Below the pieces are notes generated by a model that did no database searches, had not been told where the DNA came from, and saw nothing but the letters and a program-made list of their open reading frames with translations. From the NCBI RefSeq assembly GCF_025354435.1, contig NZ_JANXMU010000060.1, positions 1-64,000 on the forward strand: a stretch of DNA of 64,000 bases, in the 5' to 3' direction. A program made the position numbers and the translations under genes. The number at the start of each line of letters is the position of its first letter. Positions within the stretch are counted from its first letter, which is position 1. The DNA is from Rhodoferax sp. (GTDB taxonomy: Bacteria; Pseudomonadota; Gammaproteobacteria; Burkholderiales; Burkholderiaceae_C). Of this stretch, positions 35,295 to 43,470 are shown in pieces.

Positions 35295-36032
35295 ATGAAA
35301 ATCGAAGACGTGCGCGCCAAGGCATTCGCCATGCCGCTGACCAACCCCTCGTTCCCCCGGCCACCGTACCGGTTTTACAACCGCGAATACATCGTCATCA
35401 CCTACCGCACCGACCCCGCTGCGCTGGCGGCGGTGGTGCCCGAGCCGCTGGTGGTGACCGACAACATCGTCAAATACGAGTTCATCCGCATGCCGGACTC
35501 CACCGGCTTTGGCGACTACACCGAGTCGGGACAGGTGATACCGGTCAGCTTCAACGGTGACCACGGCGGCTATGTGCACTCCATGTACTTGGACGACGAT
35601 GCGCCCATCGCTGGGGGCCGCGAGCTCTGGGGTTTCCCCAAAAAGCTGGCTAGCCCCAAGATAACCCACGAGGGTGAGGTGCTGGTGGGCACGCTGGACT
35701 GCCGCAGCATCCGCTGCGCCACCGCCACCATGGGCTACAAGCACCAAATTGCCGACAAGGACGCGGTGCTCAAGTCCATGCTGGCCCCCAACTACATGCT
35801 GAAGATCATTCCGCACGTCGACGGCGGCCCGCGCATTCTGGAGCTGGTGCGCTACTACCTGGAAGACATCCAGGTCAAAGGTGCCTGGACCGGCCCCGCC
35901 GCGCTGGAGCTGTTCCAGCACGTGACGGTGGACGTGGCCAAGCTACCGGTCCTGGAGGTGATTTCGGCCATCCATTACGTGGCAGACCTGACGCTTGGCA
36001 TGGGCGAAGTCGTGCACGACTATTTGGCCTGA
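35295..36032 (+). CDS. adc: Acetoacetate decarboxylase
   Basis: 245-aa enzyme of the Adc family converting acetoacetate to acetone and CO2 through a Schiff base. The catalytic lysine pair is in [12 protein letters not shown] (K116/K117; the first is the Schiff-base lysine by comparison with Clostridium Adc), and substrate-pocket residues lie around [16 protein letters not shown] and GRELWG. Length equals the family's usual ~245 aa. An in-frame extension upstream into bdhA is rejected because ATG 35295 starts the conserved sequence. Cotranscribed with bdhA. Confidence 0.93.
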   Translation: MKIEDVRAKAFAMPLTNPSFPRPPYRFYNREYIVITYRTDPAALAAVVPEPLVVTDNIVKYEFIRMPDSTGFGDYTESGQVIPVSFNGDHGGYVHSMYLDDDAPIAGGRELWGFPKKLASPKITHEGEVLVGTLDCRSIRCATATMGYKHQIADKDAVLKSMLAPNYMLKIIPHVDGGPRILELVRYYLEDIQVKGAWTGPAALELFQHVTVDVAKLPVLEVISAIHYVADLTLGMGEVVHDYLA

Positions 36033-36070
36033 TTTGGGGTTTTGAGGGTCATTTTTAGACCCTCTAATCG

Positions 36071-36115
36071 ACCTCTAGCGTAGATATTACCTGCGCTGTG
36101 TGCTCTTGTTTTTGA
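36071..36115 (+). repeat. Dispersed ~50-bp repeat, copy 8
   Basis: ACCTCTAGCGTAGATATTAC...TGTGCTCTTGTTTTTGATG, between the convergent adc and aminotransferase genes. Relative to the aminotransferase it has the usual 3' orientation. TAGCGTAG/CTGCGCT retain part of the inverted repeat. Confidence 0.75.
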
Positions 36116-36138
36116 TGAAAAAACAGGAGCATTTTTAT

Positions 36139-37308
36139 TTACAGCCTGGCCAGCCGCCCCAGCGCCGCCTGCAGGGTTTCATCCTTTTTGGCAAAGCAAA
36201 ACCGCACCACGCGCTGGTCGAAGCCGTTGCCGTAAAAGGCCGATAGCGGAATGGCGGCCACGCCGATTTCCTTCGTCAGCCACTGGCAGAAGTCGGCCTC
36301 GCCCAGGTCGCTCACCTCGGAAATGTCTACGCACTGGAAGTAGCTGCCTTCGCTGGGCAGCAACTTGAATTTGGTGGTGGCCAGGCCGGCGCGGAACAGG
36401 TCGCGTTTGCGCTGGTAGAAGGCGGGCAGCTCCAGATACGGTGTGGGGTCGGCCAAGTAGCGGGCCAAGCCGTGCTGTACAGGGGTGTTGACGGTGAACA
36501 CGTTGAACTGGTGTACCTTGCGGAATTCGGCCATCAGCGGGGCGGGGGCCACCACGGTGCCGATTTTCCAGCCGGTTACGTGGAATGTCTTGCCAAAGCT
36601 GCTGACGATGAAGGTGCGCGCGGCCAGGCCGGGGTAACGGGCGGCGCTTTCGTGCTGGCGGCCGTCGAAGACCATGTGCTCGTAGACCTCGTCGCTGATC
36701 AGCAGCACCTCGGTGGGCTCCAGCAGGTCTTGCAGCGCCAGCATGTCCGCCCGCGACCAGATAGTGGCGCTGGGGTTGTGCGGCGAGTTGATAAGGATGG
36801 CGCGGGTCTTGGGCGTGATGGCCGCGGCGATCTTGTCGAAGTCGGGGCGGAACGTGCGGGGTGTCAGCGGCACCCGCACCGCCGTGCCACCGGCCAGTTC
36901 GATGTTAGGCACGTAGCTGTCGTAGCAGGGCTCCAGCACGATGACTTCGTCACCCGGGCGTACGACGGCCAGGATGGCGGTGATGATGCCCTGGGTGGCA
37001 CCCGCGGTGATGGTGATTTCGGTCGTTGCTCTATATTTGCGGGCGTGGAGTGCTTCAATTTTTGCAGCAACGGCCTCGCGCAGTGCCGGGATGCCGGGCA
37101 TGGGCGGGTACTGGTTCAGACCCTGCTGCATGGCCTCGGTCACTGCCTGGACCAAAGCGGGGGCGCAGTTGAAATCCGGGAAGCCTTGGCCCAGGTTCAC
37201 CGCGTTGTGCTCGGTGGCCAGGGCCGACATCACGGTGAAGATGGTGGTGCCGACGGCGGGGAGTTTGGTCTCGATGTGGGGGGTACGTGGGTTCATGTCA
37301 AAGCTCAC
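36139..37308 (-). CDS. PLP-dependent aminotransferase, YbdL-like
   Basis: 389-aa fold-type I aminotransferase similar to E. coli YbdL (methionine/aromatic aminotransferase). Signature pieces: NLGQGFPDF near the N-terminus, ITAGATQGI, INSPHNPS, the PLP-lysine motif SSFGKTFHVTGWKIG, and VRFCFAKKDETL near the end. The GTG at 37308 is taken as start; ATG 37296 is an equal alternative, as neither has a clear ribosome-binding site. It begins 6 bases after the cysB stop on the same strand, so it is probably cotranscribed with cysB, compatible with a role in sulfur amino-acid metabolism. Confidence 0.88.
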   Translation of the reverse strand: MSFDMNPRTPHIETKLPAVGTTIFTVMSALATEHNAVNLGQGFPDFNCAPALVQAVTEAMQQGLNQYPPMPGIPALREAVAAKIEALHARKYRATTEITITAGATQGIITAILAVVRPGDEVIVLEPCYDSYVPNIELAGGTAVRVPLTPRTFRPDFDKIAAAITPKTRAILINSPHNPSATIWSRADMLALQDLLEPTEVLLISDEVYEHMVFDGRQHESAARYPGLAARTFIVSSFGKTFHVTGWKIGTVVAPAPLMAEFRKVHQFNVFTVNTPVQHGLARYLADPTPYLELPAFYQRKRDLFRAGLATTKFKLLPSEGSYFQCVDISEVSDLGEADFCQWLTKEIGVAAIPLSAFYGNGFDQRVVRFCFAKKDETLQAALGRLARL

Positions 37309-37314
37309 AGTCCG

Positions 37315-38256
37315 TTATAGCTCGTAGTCGTTTACGTGGCCGCTCATCGCCTGCGCCACCAGGTTGCGGTCCAGCCGGTCGCTCAGCAACTCGGCAAACT
37401 TGAAGACAAAATTACGCAAATAGGCGCTGCGTTTGAAGGCCACGCGGGCGATATTGGTGCCGAACAAGATCCCGGCGGGGCGGGAGATCAGGTCGGAATT
37501 GACATCGTCGCGCACCGCCATTTCGGCCACGATGCCGATGCCCAGGCCCAGGCGCACATAGGTCTTGATCACGTCCGAGTCGATGGCTTCCAGCGCGATG
37601 CGGGGTACCAGCTTGCGGGAGGCAAAAGCCTGGTCGATCTTGGTGCGGCCCGTGAACGACGGGTGGTAGGTAATTATGGGTTCCTGGGCAATATCCTCCA
37701 GCGTGAGGCGCTCTTTTTTTGCGAGCGGATGGTTGGCCGGAAAGACGATCACGTGCTGCCATTCGTAGCAGGGCAGGGTGACCAGTTCGGTGTAGTTGGC
37801 CAGCGATTCGGTGGCAATGCCGATTTCGGCCACTTCGTCGATCAGCATGCGGGCCACCTGGTCGGGTGCGCCTTGGTGCAGGCTCACATTCACCTTGGGG
37901 TAGGCCTCACGCAGCTTGGCCACCGGCACCGGCAGCACATAGCGCGCTTGGGTGTGGGTGGTGGCGATCGACAGGGTGCCGCTGTCTTGCGCGCTGAATT
38001 GTTCGCCGATGCGCTTCAGATTGCCGACTTCGCGCATGATGACCTCGATGCTGCTGAGCACGTGCTGGCCGGGTTCGGTGATGCGTTTGAGGCGCTTGCC
38101 GTGGCGGGCAAAAATTTCCACACCCAGCTCTTCCTCTAGCTCGATGATGGCTTTGGAGACGCCGGGCTGGGAGGTGTGCAGGGCTTTGGCGGCCTCGGTC
38201 AGGTTGAGGCCGCGCCGGGCGGCTTCCTGGACAAAGCGGAATTGGTGTAGGTTCAT
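37315..38256 (-). CDS. cysB: LysR-type regulator CysB
   Basis: 313-aa transcriptional activator of sulfate assimilation, binding O- or N-acetylserine as inducer. The N-terminus MNLHQFRFVQEAARRGLNLT and HTSQPGVSKAIIELEEELG is the CysB-type helix-turn-helix; the ligand domain contains TTHTQARYVLP and GIGIVAEMAV, as in CysB/Cbl. ATG 38256 is the start; the in-frame TTG upstream lies in a palindrome that is probably its own operator. It lies downstream of cbiX (siroheme) and upstream of an aminotransferase. Likely target in this window: cysTWA at 1-2711. Confidence 0.93.
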   Translation of the reverse strand: MNLHQFRFVQEAARRGLNLTEAAKALHTSQPGVSKAIIELEEELGVEIFARHGKRLKRITEPGQHVLSSIEVIMREVGNLKRIGEQFSAQDSGTLSIATTHTQARYVLPVPVAKLREAYPKVNVSLHQGAPDQVARMLIDEVAEIGIATESLANYTELVTLPCYEWQHVIVFPANHPLAKKERLTLEDIAQEPIITYHPSFTGRTKIDQAFASRKLVPRIALEAIDSDVIKTYVRLGLGIGIVAEMAVRDDVNSDLISRPAGILFGTNIARVAFKRSAYLRNFVFKFAELLSDRLDRNLVAQAMSGHVNDYEL

Positions 38257-38260
38257 ATCG

Positions 38261-38282
38261 AATTTCAGCAAATTATGAAATT
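38261..38282. promoter_or_regulatory. Inverted repeat before cysB, likely autoregulatory site
   Basis: AATTTCA-N8-TGAAATT, a perfect 7-bp inverted repeat with a T-N11-A element inside it, 5 bases upstream of the cysB ATG. This is the form of a LysR-family binding site. Confidence 0.5.
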
Positions 38283-38299
38283 CATTATGCCTTATGTGT

Positions 38300-38668
38300 C
38301 TATAAGGGTGGCTCTAGCGCGATCTTGGCGAGTAGCGCGACGAGTTGGGTATTCTCGCCCACTGCCGCTTGCAAGACGATGTTTACGCCCGGGTGCTGCT
38401 GGCGCAGGCCGTCCATCAGCACCGGCAGGTCTTCGCGTACATGCCGACCGACACCCAGGAACATGGGCACTACGGTCAATTGCTGCGCGCCCTGGGCCAC
38501 CAGTTGGGCTGCTGCGGTGGGCAGGTCGGGCGTTGTCAGCTCTAAAAAGGCGCAGGCCACCTGCACCTGCGGGTCGGCAGCAGCCACCTGGGCGGCTACT
38601 GCCTGCATGGGGAGGTGCCAAAGGGGGTCACGGGAGCCGTGGGCAAACAAAATAACCGCTCGTTGCAT
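38300..38668 (-). CDS. cbiX: Sirohydrochlorin chelatase-like protein, short CbiX
   Basis: 122-aa single-domain chelatase of the CbiX(S)/SirB type, inserting Fe2+ or Co2+ into sirohydrochlorin. Metal-binding histidines are H10 in ILFAHGSRDP and H76 in MFLGVGRHVREDLP. The half-size (about 120 aa) is that of the homodimeric short form. It begins one base after the lptG stop and is followed after 43 bases by cysB on the same strand; siroheme is the cofactor of sulfite reductase, which fits the sulfur context. Confidence 0.9.
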   Translation of the reverse strand: MQRAVILFAHGSRDPLWHLPMQAVAAQVAAADPQVQVACAFLELTTPDLPTAAAQLVAQGAQQLTVVPMFLGVGRHVREDLPVLMDGLRQQHPGVNIVLQAAVGENTQLVALLAKIALEPPL

Positions 38669-38669
38669 A

Positions 38670-39785
38670 TCAACGCCTTAAAACTAGCCAGCCAAACGCG
38701 GCCAGCGACAGGATGGAATAGATCAAGCCGGGCGCGGCGGCGGTCAGCCAGGGCTGCCAATTTTGCAGGTTGCCGATATAGCCAAACACGTTGTTCAGCA
38801 AAAAGAAGCTGATACCGGCCATCACACCACCAAACACGTAGGTGGTGATGCCCCCGGCGCGAAAGTGCAGATAAGCAAACGGCAGGGCCAGCACCACCAT
38901 CACCAGGCAGCTCAGGGGGTAGAAGACCTTGCGCCAGAATTCGATCTCGTAGCGCTGGGCCGACTGGCCGTTGTCATTCAAATGGCGGATGTACTGGAAC
39001 AGGTCCAGCGTGGCCATGCGGTCGGGCTTGAGCAGGGCGGTGGACACCATCTCGGTGCTGATCTCGGTGGGCCAGCGGTAGGTGGGTAGCTGGGTACGCT
39101 CGACGCTGGCTGTGTCGGTGGCCTGCGTGTCTTGGGTATGGAAGCTGCTGCGCTCCACGTTGGTGAGCGTCCAGGCTCCGCCGCTGGCCACATCGGCAGA
39201 CTCGGCGTGCATCAGCGACACCAATAGGCCGTTGTGGTCAAACTCAAAAATCCGCACGCCCTGCATGCGGCCCTGGGCTCCCAGTGCGCTGACGTTGGCG
39301 GCAAACGAATGGTCGTCTTGCTTTTCTTTGAGCCAGGCGCCCGTCTGCCCTACGGTGATACCGCCCTGGTAGCGGGCTTTGATGAGCTGGGCGGCACGGT
39401 CGGACACGGGGGCCAGGTAGTCGCCAATGGCAAAGGTCAGCACCACAAACGCCAGGCCCAGCAGCAGCAGGGTGTGCAAGGCCCGCCAGGGGCCCAAGCC
39501 GCTGGTGCGCAGAATCGTGTATTCAGAGCTTTGCGCCAGCCGGGCCATCACAAAGATGGTGCCGATCAGCACGGTGATGGGCAGCAGTTCGTACAAATGG
39601 CTGGGCACCATCAGCGCCACCACCAGCAGTGCGTGGGTGAGCTGGTAGCCGTTTTCACCGCTTCGGCCGACCCAGCGCAGCTCGTCCACAAAGTCAAAAA
39701 AGAAAAACAGCGCCAAAAACCCCAGGGTGACGAAACCCACGGCGACCAGGATTTCCTTGTACAGAAGTTGGCGGATGGTTCTCAT
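38670..39785 (-). CDS. lptG: LPS export ABC transporter permease LptG
   Basis: 371-aa inner-membrane subunit of the LptB2FG machine that extracts lipopolysaccharide from the inner membrane. Six membrane segments in two groups of three flank a periplasmic beta-jellyroll (~residues 130-265). LVMVVLALPFAYLHFRAGGI and the final membrane segments match LptG. The ATG 39785 overlaps the lptF stop (ATGA); the open frame that extends further upstream is lptF shadow. The partner lptB is not in the window. Confidence 0.93.
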   Translation of the reverse strand: MRTIRQLLYKEILVAVGFVTLGFLALFFFFDFVDELRWVGRSGENGYQLTHALLVVALMVPSHLYELLPITVLIGTIFVMARLAQSSEYTILRTSGLGPWRALHTLLLLGLAFVVLTFAIGDYLAPVSDRAAQLIKARYQGGITVGQTGAWLKEKQDDHSFAANVSALGAQGRMQGVRIFEFDHNGLLVSLMHAESADVASGGAWTLTNVERSSFHTQDTQATDTASVERTQLPTYRWPTEISTEMVSTALLKPDRMATLDLFQYIRHLNDNGQSAQRYEIEFWRKVFYPLSCLVMVVLALPFAYLHFRAGGITTYVFGGVMAGISFFLLNNVFGYIGNLQNWQPWLTAAAPGLIYSILSLAAFGWLVLRR

Positions 39786-40897
39786 GCTGCGGCTCCGGTG
39801 CGGCTGCGCGGCAGCAGGTTGCGCCAGGATAGATGGTTGTGCCGCGCCAGCAGCCATACCAGCGCCAGTACAAACACGCCTCCATGCAGGCCCAGCATGA
39901 AGCTGGCAAAAGGCACGGCACCGTTGGCAATCCAGTTCTGGCCCAGGTTCAGCAGGTTGTAGTACGCCACAAAGGCAAACAGCGCAAACAGAACGCTGCC
40001 TCCCCGGCCAGAGCGCGGGTTGCCGCCCGATAGGGCCAGCGCAATCACTACAAAGTTCAGCGCGGCCAACGACAGGCTGAGTCGCCAAGCCAGTTCGCCC
40101 AGGTTCAGTGCGTTGGGATCGCGGACTAGGTCCATGCTGGAGCGGGCGCGGGAAGGCGGGGCATCCAGTGCGCTTATGGCGTTGCCACCGATGCGGGTGC
40201 CGTATTCTTTGAATTCACTGACCTTGAGGTCGGGCTCGCCCAGGTTGGACTCCAGCCGCTGACCGTTGTTGAGGATCAGAAACTGCTGGTCGTTGATGCG
40301 GTCGATCTTGGCGCTGCGGGCCGAGGTGACGGTTTCTTTGCCATGGTCGATGGACGAGATAAAGATGTTATTGCCGCTGCGTTTGTCGGGCCCATCCTCA
40401 CCCGTTTGCTTGTCGATAAAAAACACCCGGTTGCCATTGGCCGATTCCTGAAATTGCCCCGGCGCGATGCGCTCCAGATCGCTGCGTTGCTCAAAGCGGT
40501 CTTTCATATCCTGGATCTGCTGGTTGGACCAGGGCCATACCACCAGCGCAAACGCGGCCACCGCCAGCAAGATAGGCCAGGCAAAGCGAAACAATGGCCG
40601 CAACAGCCCGACCAGGCCCTGGCCGCTGGCGAACCAGATCACCATTTCGCTGTCACTGTACATGCGCGAGAGGGTGCTGACGATGGCCACAAACAGGCTC
40701 AGTGTGAGGATGGTGGGCAAATACCCCAGGACGGTATAGCCCAGCACCATCATCACCTCGGAAGGGTTGACGGCACCTTTGGCGGCCTGGCCCAGGGTGC
40801 GGATCAGCATCATGGTCATCACGATGGTGATCAGGGCGACCAGCGTAGCGCCGAAACCGCGCGCCAGCTCTTTGCGAATAGAAGAATGGAATAACAT
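39782..40897 (-). CDS. lptF: LPS export ABC transporter permease LptF
   Basis: 371-aa partner of LptG with the same plan: three membrane segments, periplasmic jellyroll (~residues 125-265), three membrane segments. Start sequence MLFHSSIRKELARGFGATLV is typical LptF; LSGGNPRSGRGGSVLFALFAF is the conserved cytoplasmic loop before the last helices. ATG 40897 is chosen because it starts this conserved sequence. It is divergent from pepA with 72 bases between, as in many proteobacteria. Confidence 0.94.
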   Translation of the reverse strand: MLFHSSIRKELARGFGATLVALITIVMTMMLIRTLGQAAKGAVNPSEVMMVLGYTVLGYLPTILTLSLFVAIVSTLSRMYSDSEMVIWFASGQGLVGLLRPLFRFAWPILLAVAAFALVVWPWSNQQIQDMKDRFEQRSDLERIAPGQFQESANGNRVFFIDKQTGEDGPDKRSGNNIFISSIDHGKETVTSARSAKIDRINDQQFLILNNGQRLESNLGEPDLKVSEFKEYGTRIGGNAISALDAPPSRARSSMDLVRDPNALNLGELAWRLSLSLAALNFVVIALALSGGNPRSGRGGSVLFALFAFVAYYNLLNLGQNWIANGAVPFASFMLGLHGGVFVLALVWLLARHNHLSWRNLLPRSRTGAAA

Positions 40898-40969
40898 CGT
40901 TAACGGATTGCAAGCTATCGAGTGACTGGCCACATCTGGCCCAACCGACACGACAACACGACTAAATTT

Positions 40970-42544
40970 ATGAACTTTGAACTGAAATCTTTGGACCTGG
41001 CTGCCTGCGCCGCCGAGAAATGCGATGCCCTGATTGTGCTGGTGTCCGAAGCCTTTGCGCCGGGCAAGGATGCATTGTCTCAGTTGATTGCACAGGCCCG
41101 CAGCTCCGGGGATTTGGACACCAAGCCCGGCAAGTTGCTGCAAATGTACCGCCCGGCCGCAGCCACCGCCACGCGGGTGCTGCTGGTGGGCGTGGGCGAC
41201 GGCTCCGTGCGCCATGTGCGCCAGGCGGTCGGTACGGCTGTAGCCGCCGCCAAAGGCACGGCCGTTCACAAGATACTCATCAGCTTTGCCGGTGCTGCCG
41301 CCCAGAAGTCCGTGCGCGCCGTGGTGCAGGCGGTGGCCGAAGCCACCTATGTTTACACCACCACTAAATCCAAGCCCGAAGGCCGCGTGCTGGCCAATGT
41401 CTGGCTGTGCGCCCCCGATGCCGCTGTGGCCCAAGCCGAGTTGGCCCTGGGCACGGCCACGGTAGCCGGTGTCGAGCTGGCCAAAGAATGGGCCAACCGC
41501 CCCGGCAACCACGCCACGCCCACGCTGCTGGGCACGGCCGCCAAGGCGCTGGCGCGCTTCCCCAAAATCCAGTGCGAAGTGCTGGGCCCCAAGGAAGTGG
41601 CCGCACTCGGCATGGGTTCATTTATGTCGGTGGCCCAGGGCTCCAGAGAGCCTCTGCGGTTTATCGTGCTGCACTACAACGGCGCGGCCAAAACCGTGGC
41701 CCCCACGGTGCTGGTCGGCAAGGGCATCACCTTTGACACCGGCGGCATCTCCATCAAGCCTGCGGCCGAAATGGACGAGATGAAGTTCGACATGTGCGGC
41801 GCCGCCAGCGTGCTGGGCGTGTTCCGCGCGTTGGCCGACCTGAAGCCTGCCATCAACGTGGTCGGCCTGATTCCGGCCTGCGAAAACATGCCCGACGGAG
41901 GCGCGGTCAAGCCCGGCGACGTGGTCACCAGCATGAGCGGCCAGACCATCGAAAACCTCAACACCGATGCCGAAGGCCGCTTGGTGCTGTGCGATGCGCT
42001 GACCTACGCCGCACGTTTCAAGCCGCGCGCCGTGATCGACATCGCCACCCTCACCGGTGCCTGTGTGGTGGCCCTGGGCGGCGTGCGCAGCGGCATGTTT
42101 TCTGCAGATGACTCGCTGGCTGCTGCCCTGCAGGCTGCGGGTGAATCGTCGCTGGACCCGTGCTGGCGCCTGCCGCTGGACGACGAGTACGGCGAAGGCC
42201 TGAAGTCCAACTTTGCCGACATGGCCAACGTGGCCGGGCGTGCGGGCGGGGCCATTACGGCGGCCAAGTTCCTGCAGCGCTTCACCGCCAAAATGCCCTG
42301 GGCACATCTGGACATTGCCGGCACGGCCTGGAAGAGTGGGGCTTCCAAAGGCGCTACGGGTAGGCCCGTAGGACTGTTGCTGGACTATGTATTAAATCAG
42401 TCTCCAGCGCATATTGCACCTGCGCAAGAAGCTACTAAATCAGTAGCAAAGCGTAAAACGACAGCGCCTGCGGTTGTCGCGCTCAAAGTGGCGGCCACCG
42501 CCAAAACACCGCGTAAAACTCCTCGCAAGATGGCTACCAAGTAA
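40970..42544 (+). CDS. pepA: Leucyl aminopeptidase PepA with repeat-derived tail
   Basis: 524-aa dinuclear metal aminopeptidase (family M17), cytoplasmic, releasing N-terminal amino acids. Metal and active-site motifs: VGKGITFDTGGISIKP, EMKFDMCGAASVLG and the signature NTDAEGRL. The normal family end (ATGRPVGLLLDYVL) is reached near residue 477; the remaining ~47 residues are an extra lysine- and alanine-rich tail, the first part encoded by a dispersed repeat and the rest basic (KTPRKTPRKMATK). E. coli PepA has only a short end here. ATG 40970 begins the conserved sequence. Divergent from lptF; holC follows. Confidence 0.95.
   Translation: MNFELKSLDLAACAAEKCDALIVLVSEAFAPGKDALSQLIAQARSSGDLDTKPGKLLQMYRPAAATATRVLLVGVGDGSVRHVRQAVGTAVAAAKGTAVHKILISFAGAAAQKSVRAVVQAVAEATYVYTTTKSKPEGRVLANVWLCAPDAAVAQAELALGTATVAGVELAKEWANRPGNHATPTLLGTAAKALARFPKIQCEVLGPKEVAALGMGSFMSVAQGSREPLRFIVLHYNGAAKTVAPTVLVGKGITFDTGGISIKPAAEMDEMKFDMCGAASVLGVFRALADLKPAINVVGLIPACENMPDGGAVKPGDVVTSMSGQTIENLNTDAEGRLVLCDALTYAARFKPRAVIDIATLTGACVVALGGVRSGMFSADDSLAAALQAAGESSLDPCWRLPLDDEYGEGLKSNFADMANVAGRAGGAITAAKFLQRFTAKMPWAHLDIAGTAWKSGASKGATGRPVGLLLDYVLNQSPAHIAPAQEATKSVAKRKTTAPAVVALKVAATAKTPRKTPRKMATK
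42400..42447 (+). repeat. Dispersed ~50-bp repeat, copy 9, inside pepA 3' end
   Basis: GTCTCCAGCGCATATTGCAC...AGCTACTAAATCAGTAGC. It lies where the family's normal protein end is expected; the ancestral stop seems to have been lost and the repeat is translated into a new tail. Confidence 0.8.
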
Positions 42545-42560
42545 GCCGGGCTGTTCGCAC

Positions 42561-42995
42561 ATGACCCACGTAGAGTTCCACTTCAACGCGCCCGACAAAA
42601 TCGCCTACGCCTGCCGTCTGCTGCGCAAGGCCAGTCGCCAGGGCGGTCGGGTGGTGGTGGTCGCAAACGCCGAGCTGCTGCAGGCTCTGGACGCGGCCCT
42701 GTGGAGTTTCAGCGCCACCGACTTTGTGGCCCACACCCTGGCCACCCACGATGCCAGCGTGCTGGCAGCATCGCCCGTGCTGCTGCTCGAGTCGGCGCTG
42801 GAGGCCCCGCACCAGCAGGTCTTGCTGCAGCTGGGAGATACGGTACCCGCCGGGTTCGAGCGCTTTGAGCGGCTGATCGAGGTGGTCACGCTGGACGAGG
42901 ACGACCGCGTCCTGGCCCGCCAGCGCTGGAAGCATTACGCGGGCCGCGGTTATGCGGTCCAACGCAAGGATTTAGAGCTGAAAGAGCCCGCATGA
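42561..42995 (+). CDS. holC: DNA polymerase III subunit chi
   Basis: 144-aa HolC, the clamp-loader accessory subunit that contacts single-strand binding protein. The family start MTHVEFHFNAPDKIAYACRL and the central WSFSATDFVAHT are recognisable; VARQRWKHYAGRGY-like end present as LARQRWKHYAGRGY. Gene order pepA-holC is conserved in beta-proteobacteria. Start ATG 42561 is 16 bases after the pepA stop; the stop overlaps the next small gene (ATGA). Confidence 0.93.
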   Translation: MTHVEFHFNAPDKIAYACRLLRKASRQGGRVVVVANAELLQALDAALWSFSATDFVAHTLATHDASVLAASPVLLLESALEAPHQQVLLQLGDTVPAGFERFERLIEVVTLDEDDRVLARQRWKHYAGRGYAVQRKDLELKEPA

Positions 42996-43309
42996 TGCAT
43001 GAGACCCCTCGCCAACCCCCGCGTTTTGTGCCCACACTCACCGAAGTGGTGCAGCCCATTTCGGTGCCTGTCGCTCCCGCGACACCCCCTGGATTTATCA
43101 CCTCCGAGGCCTTGGAAGACCAGATCATCCACCGGGTCATGCAGCGTATCGACCTGTCGCTGGAGCGCCGTTTGCGCGAGGCGGTAGCTGCCATGGTGCT
43201 GCAGCAAACCCAGTCATTGGTTCCACGTTTGCGCGAAGAAATCGAGTTTGTAGTGCGCCAATCGGTGTCCGATGCGGTGGCCGATGAACTGGCTACGCGG
43301 GTTCCTTAG
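42992..43309 (+). CDS. Conserved hypothetical protein after holC
   Basis: 105-aa soluble protein, proline-rich for the first ~40 residues and helical afterwards (IIHRVMQRIDLSLERRLREA, LREEIEFVVRQSVSDAVADE), probably a short coiled coil. It is coupled to holC by an ATGA overlap, so it is very likely translated, perhaps as a replication-related partner. I recall similar small proteins after holC in Comamonadaceae, but no function can be named. Confidence 0.75.
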   Translation: MMHETPRQPPRFVPTLTEVVQPISVPVAPATPPGFITSEALEDQIIHRVMQRIDLSLERRLREAVAAMVLQQTQSLVPRLREEIEFVVRQSVSDAVADELATRVP

Positions 43310-43319
43310 AGGTCTAAAA

Positions 43320-43358
43320 AACCATTTTTGTATGCCCCAAATGAGCGCAAAAATGGTT
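43320..43358. promoter_or_regulatory. 11-bp inverted repeat between holC operon and livK-type gene
   Basis: AACCATTTTTG and CAAAAATGGTT, exact reverse complements separated by 17 bases. It begins 11 bases after the stop at 43309 and lies ~110 bases before the next ATG. AT-rich stem without T-run, so an operator or weak terminator. Not related to the dispersed repeat. Confidence 0.5.
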
Positions 43359-43470
43359 GTCCGTGTGTTCCCTATGTTTCGGGCCTAAAAATTGCGGTAT
43401 GGTTTGGCCCGTGGATTTACCCATTCACTGTGTTTATCGCTATCCAGCCATTTTGTACATTGGAGTTTTT

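Noticed and set aside
38020-38260. Longer cysB start at TTG 38271
   Set aside because: It lies inside the AATTTCA palindrome and adds residues not seen in CysB; ATG 38256 starts the conserved sequence.
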